Source of the DNA: Burkholderiaceae bacterium
GTDB taxonomy: Bacteria; Pseudomonadota; Gammaproteobacteria; Burkholderiales; Burkholderiaceae_C
DNA length: 7,558 bases
Reading direction: 5' to 3'
Assembly (NCBI GenBank): GCA_023260355.1
Contig: JALQVJ010000195.1
Coordinates: 1 to 7,558, forward strand
Of the stretch, positions 5,837 through 7,558 are shown in pieces. The first letter of the stretch is position 1, and the number at the start of each line of letters is the position of its first letter. Below the pieces are notes generated by a model. It had not been told where the DNA came from and ran no database searches. It saw only the letters and a program-made list of their open reading frames with translations. The position numbers were made by a program, and so were the translations under genes.

Positions 5837-6952
5837 ATGACGACCATTGAGCACTACATCGGCCTCATGTCCGGCACGTCCATGGACGGCGTTGATGCCG
5901 TTTTGGCGTCTTTGGATGCAGATGGGCGCCTGCAAGTCACGGCTCACGCGCACTTGCCCATGCCCGTGGATCTGCGCGCGCTTTGCCTCTCGCTCAATAC
6001 GCGCGGCGATGACGAGCTTGACCGGATGCAGCGTGCCGGCAACCACCTCGCTCACTGGTATGCGCAGGCGGTAGAACACTTGCTGCGTGATGCGCCAACG
6101 CCAGCAAAAGATATTCGCGCCATTGGGGTGCACGGCCAAACGGTTCGCCATCAGCCGAATGGCGCATCAGACACACCATGGACTCGATACACGGTGCAGC
6201 TGAACAACCCCGCGGTGCTCGCAGAGCTCTCGGGGATCGATGTGATTGCACATTTTCGTGAGCGCGACATTGCGGCGGGCGGCCAAGGCGCACCCTTGGT
6301 GCCCGCATTCCATCGGCAGTGCTTTGGGCAGGCTGGGCACAATGTCGCCGTCGCCAATATTGGCGGGATCGCCAATGTCACTTGGCTGGGTGCCGACGCA
6401 TCTTGCTTGGGCTGGGATAGCGGCCCTGGCAATATGCTTTTGGACGCTTGGTGCGAGCGGCACACGGGTCAACCCTGGGATGAGAACGGGGCATGGGCCG
6501 GCAGCGGTCAAGTGCAACCTGCTTTGTTGGACAGTTGGTTGGCCGACCCCTACTTTCAGCAATCTGGCGTCAAAAGCAGCGGACGCGAGTACTTTGGTGT
6601 CCATTGGCTTGAGCGCGACGCAGCAATCCACACCTTTCTGCCACAGGACGTGCAAGCCAGCTTGGTCGCCCTGACGGCGCACAGCATCGTCGCCTCGCTG
6701 CCGACGCCCCCTGAGCGTTTGCTGGTGTGTGGCGGCGGCGCGCTGAACCCACAACTCATGCGCGCACTGGCATCACTGCTTCCTGAAACCGCCGTCGCGA
6801 ACACTGGAGAGGCTGGATTGCCGCCGATGCAGGTGGAAGCAGCCGCTTTCGCGTGGCTGGCTTGGGCTTGGGTTCACCGTGCTCCGGGGAATTGGCCTGC
6901 AGCAACAGGCGCGCAGGGACCGCGCATCTTGGGGGCCCTATTTCCCGCTTGA
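5837..6952 (+). CDS. anmK: Anhydro-N-acetylmuramic acid kinase
   Basis: A 371-residue cytosolic kinase of standard AnmK length. It opens the 1,6-anhydro ring of anhMurNAc from recycled murein and phosphorylates it with ATP, giving MurNAc-6-phosphate. Family motifs run in order: YIGLMSGTSMDGVDAVL (7-23, phosphate-binding), IGVHGQTVRHQP (96-107), FRERDIAAGGQGAPLVPAFH (140-159), ANIGGIANVTWLG (173-185), WDSGPGNMLLDAW (193-205, with D194 as the expected catalytic base), LVCGGGALN (296-304) and EAAAFAWLAW (334-343). The start at ATG 5837 is supported by a GAGG five bases upstream and by the conserved N-terminus. Pairing with the M23 endopeptidase links breakdown of murein to its salvage. In classical recycling the MurQ etherase acts next; no murQ gene is in this window. 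Confidence 0.96.
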   Translation: MTTIEHYIGLMSGTSMDGVDAVLASLDADGRLQVTAHAHLPMPVDLRALCLSLNTRGDDELDRMQRAGNHLAHWYAQAVEHLLRDAPTPAKDIRAIGVHGQTVRHQPNGASDTPWTRYTVQLNNPAVLAELSGIDVIAHFRERDIAAGGQGAPLVPAFHRQCFGQAGHNVAVANIGGIANVTWLGADASCLGWDSGPGNMLLDAWCERHTGQPWDENGAWAGSGQVQPALLDSWLADPYFQQSGVKSSGREYFGVHWLERDAAIHTFLPQDVQASLVALTAHSIVASLPTPPERLLVCGGGALNPQLMRALASLLPETAVANTGEAGLPPMQVEAAAFAWLAWAWVHRAPGNWPAATGAQGPRILGALFPA

Positions 6953-6983
6953 ATCGCAGTCGGCTGGCGGCAAATATCCACGC

Positions 6984-7009
6984 AAAAAAAAGAGCCCATC
7001 AAGGGCTCT
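6984..7009 (-). terminator. Rho-independent terminator of erpA
   Basis: Read on the minus strand, AGAGCCC and GGGCTCT (7009-7003 and 6997-6991) form a 7-bp perfect stem with a 5-base loop. It is followed directly by eight T residues (6991-6984, the last stem base included). It lies 20 bases past the erpA stop. On the plus strand the stem has no T-run after it, so it would not terminate anmK efficiently by itself. Confidence 0.88.
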
Positions 7010-7028
7010 CTGTACCAAGGGGTTCGCC

Positions 7029-7385
7029 TCAGACGCTGAAGCTTGAGCCACATCCACAAGTGGTGGTGGCGTTGGGGTTTTTGATCACGAACTGCGCACC
7101 TTGCAAGTCCTCTTTGTAGTCGATCTCGGCCCCGACCAAATACTGGTAGCTCATGGCATCGATCAACAAAGACACACCGTTTTTCGTCATCGTCGTGTCG
7201 TCGTCGTTGGTGATCTCATCGAAGGTGAAACCGTACTGGAAGCCTGAGCAACCTCCGCCTTGCACGAACACGCGGAGCTTCAATTCAGGGTTGCCCTCTT
7301 CAGCGATCAAGTCAGCCACCTTGGCGGCCGCTGAATCGGTGAAGACCAATGGGGCAGGCATTTCCATCACAACATCATCTGACAT
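7029..7385 (-). CDS. erpA: A-type iron-sulfur cluster insertion protein ErpA
   Basis: A 118-residue HesB/IscA-family protein that carries Fe-S clusters and delivers them to apo-proteins; in E. coli these include the isoprenoid-synthesis enzymes IspG and IspH. The three conserved cluster-ligand cysteines are present: C46 in [12 protein letters not shown], and C110 and C112 in the C-terminal [16 protein letters not shown] and the loop [14 protein letters not shown] favour ErpA over IscA or SufA, and no isc or suf genes adjoin. The start is ATG 7385, with only an A/G-rich stretch (GAAAGAAAA) ahead of it. A strong terminator follows the gene. It lies 45 bases after the preceding same-strand gene, so it may be expressed from that transcript, from its own promoter, or both. 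Confidence 0.95.
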   Translation of the reverse strand: MSDDVVMEMPAPLVFTDSAAAKVADLIAEEGNPELKLRVFVQGGGCSGFQYGFTFDEITNDDDTTMTKNGVSLLIDAMSYQYLVGAEIDYKEDLQGAQFVIKNPNATTTCGCGSSFSV

Positions 7386-7430
7386 GGTTTTCTTTCGTCT
7401 AAAAGGCGTGTCCCGCCAATACCTGGAATG

Positions 7431-7558
7431 CTACAGCAAAGGGTCTTCTGTTGGGGCTGCGAGCGACAAGCCTCCACCACCATTGGGGTTTTGCATCTCG
7501 CCGTCCGCAATTGGGCACAGGTGCCCCGTCACCATCGCCCCCAGGTGCAGTTCGATTT
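7431..7558 (-). CDS. 3' end of a gene resembling a bactofilin (polymer-forming cytoskeletal protein), truncated by window edge
   Basis: The minus strand has a frame open from the window edge to TAG at 7433-7431, giving 41 visible residues that start IELHLGAMVTGHLCPI and end in a Gly/Pro-rich tail (NPNGGGGLSLAAPTEDPLL). The first part resembles a last beta-helix rung of bactofilins (E-H-x-G-A-x-V-x-G-x-L). A bactofilin next to erpA is an order I recall from related Burkholderiales. Another minus-strand frame here is also open (to a stop near 7399), so the choice of frame rests on this resemblance. Moderate confidence. Confidence 0.5.
   Translation of the reverse strand, partial: IELHLGAMVTGHLCPIADGEMQNPNGGGGLSLAAPTEDPLL

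Noticed and set aside
6167..6754. 195-codon minus-strand open frame inside anmK
   Set aside because: AnmK motifs on the plus strand account for the whole stretch; the antisense product shows no domain.
6984..7009. Bidirectional terminator for anmK as well as erpA
   Set aside because: Only the minus strand has a T-run after the stem; on the plus strand the stem is followed by CTGTACC.

Overview
The window looks like ordinary chromosomal backbone from a Burkholderiales betaproteobacterium, most likely of the Comamonadaceae type. I infer this from the protein sequences (TyrS, AnmK, ErpA, MepM-like M23 and RlmL-type proteins that read like members of that group), the GC-rich codon use, and a gene order I recall from that family: anmK, then erpA, then a probable bactofilin. 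I see no insertion sequence, phage gene, tRNA, rRNA or CRISPR array. Genes are packed tightly and no gene-free stretch exceeds about 200 bases.

Layout. (1) Positions 1-970, plus strand: the 3' part of an RlmL-type 23S rRNA guanine-N2 methyltransferase. Its stop overlaps the start of a PIN-domain RNase-like gene (ATGA overlap), so the two are probably translationally coupled. (2) Positions 4282 down to 933, minus strand: a compact four-gene operon of tyrosyl-tRNA synthetase (tyrS), a cation diffusion facilitator transporter, D-aminoacyl-tRNA deacylase (dtd) and a cysteine-rich 4Fe-4S ferredoxin-like protein. Gaps are 12, 6 and -1 to -4 bases. The last gene runs 38 bases into the convergent PIN gene. 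(3) Positions 4283-4482: the divergent control region. It holds -10-like elements, a bulged hairpin and an 11-codon upstream reading frame that ends on the GTG of the next gene. (4) Positions 4483-6952, plus strand: a membrane-anchored M23 (MepM-like) murein endopeptidase followed 7 bases later by anmK, the anhydro-MurNAc kinase of cell-wall recycling. (5) Positions 6984-7558, minus strand: an intrinsic terminator, erpA (A-type Fe-S carrier), and the 3' end of a gene that resembles a bactofilin.

Functional logic. The minus-strand operon pairs the enzyme that charges tRNA-Tyr with the enzyme that removes D-tyrosine mischarged on it, plus a metal exporter and an uncharacterised Fe-S protein. 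The plus-strand pair joins a murein-cutting enzyme with a murein-recycling kinase. The rlmL-PIN pair joins rRNA modification with a likely RNase.

I found no clear new multi-gene system. The points most worth checking are the orphan PIN gene fused by overlap to rlmL, the uncharacterised ten-cysteine protein coupled to dtd, and the hairpin plus mini-ORF leader ahead of the M23 gene.
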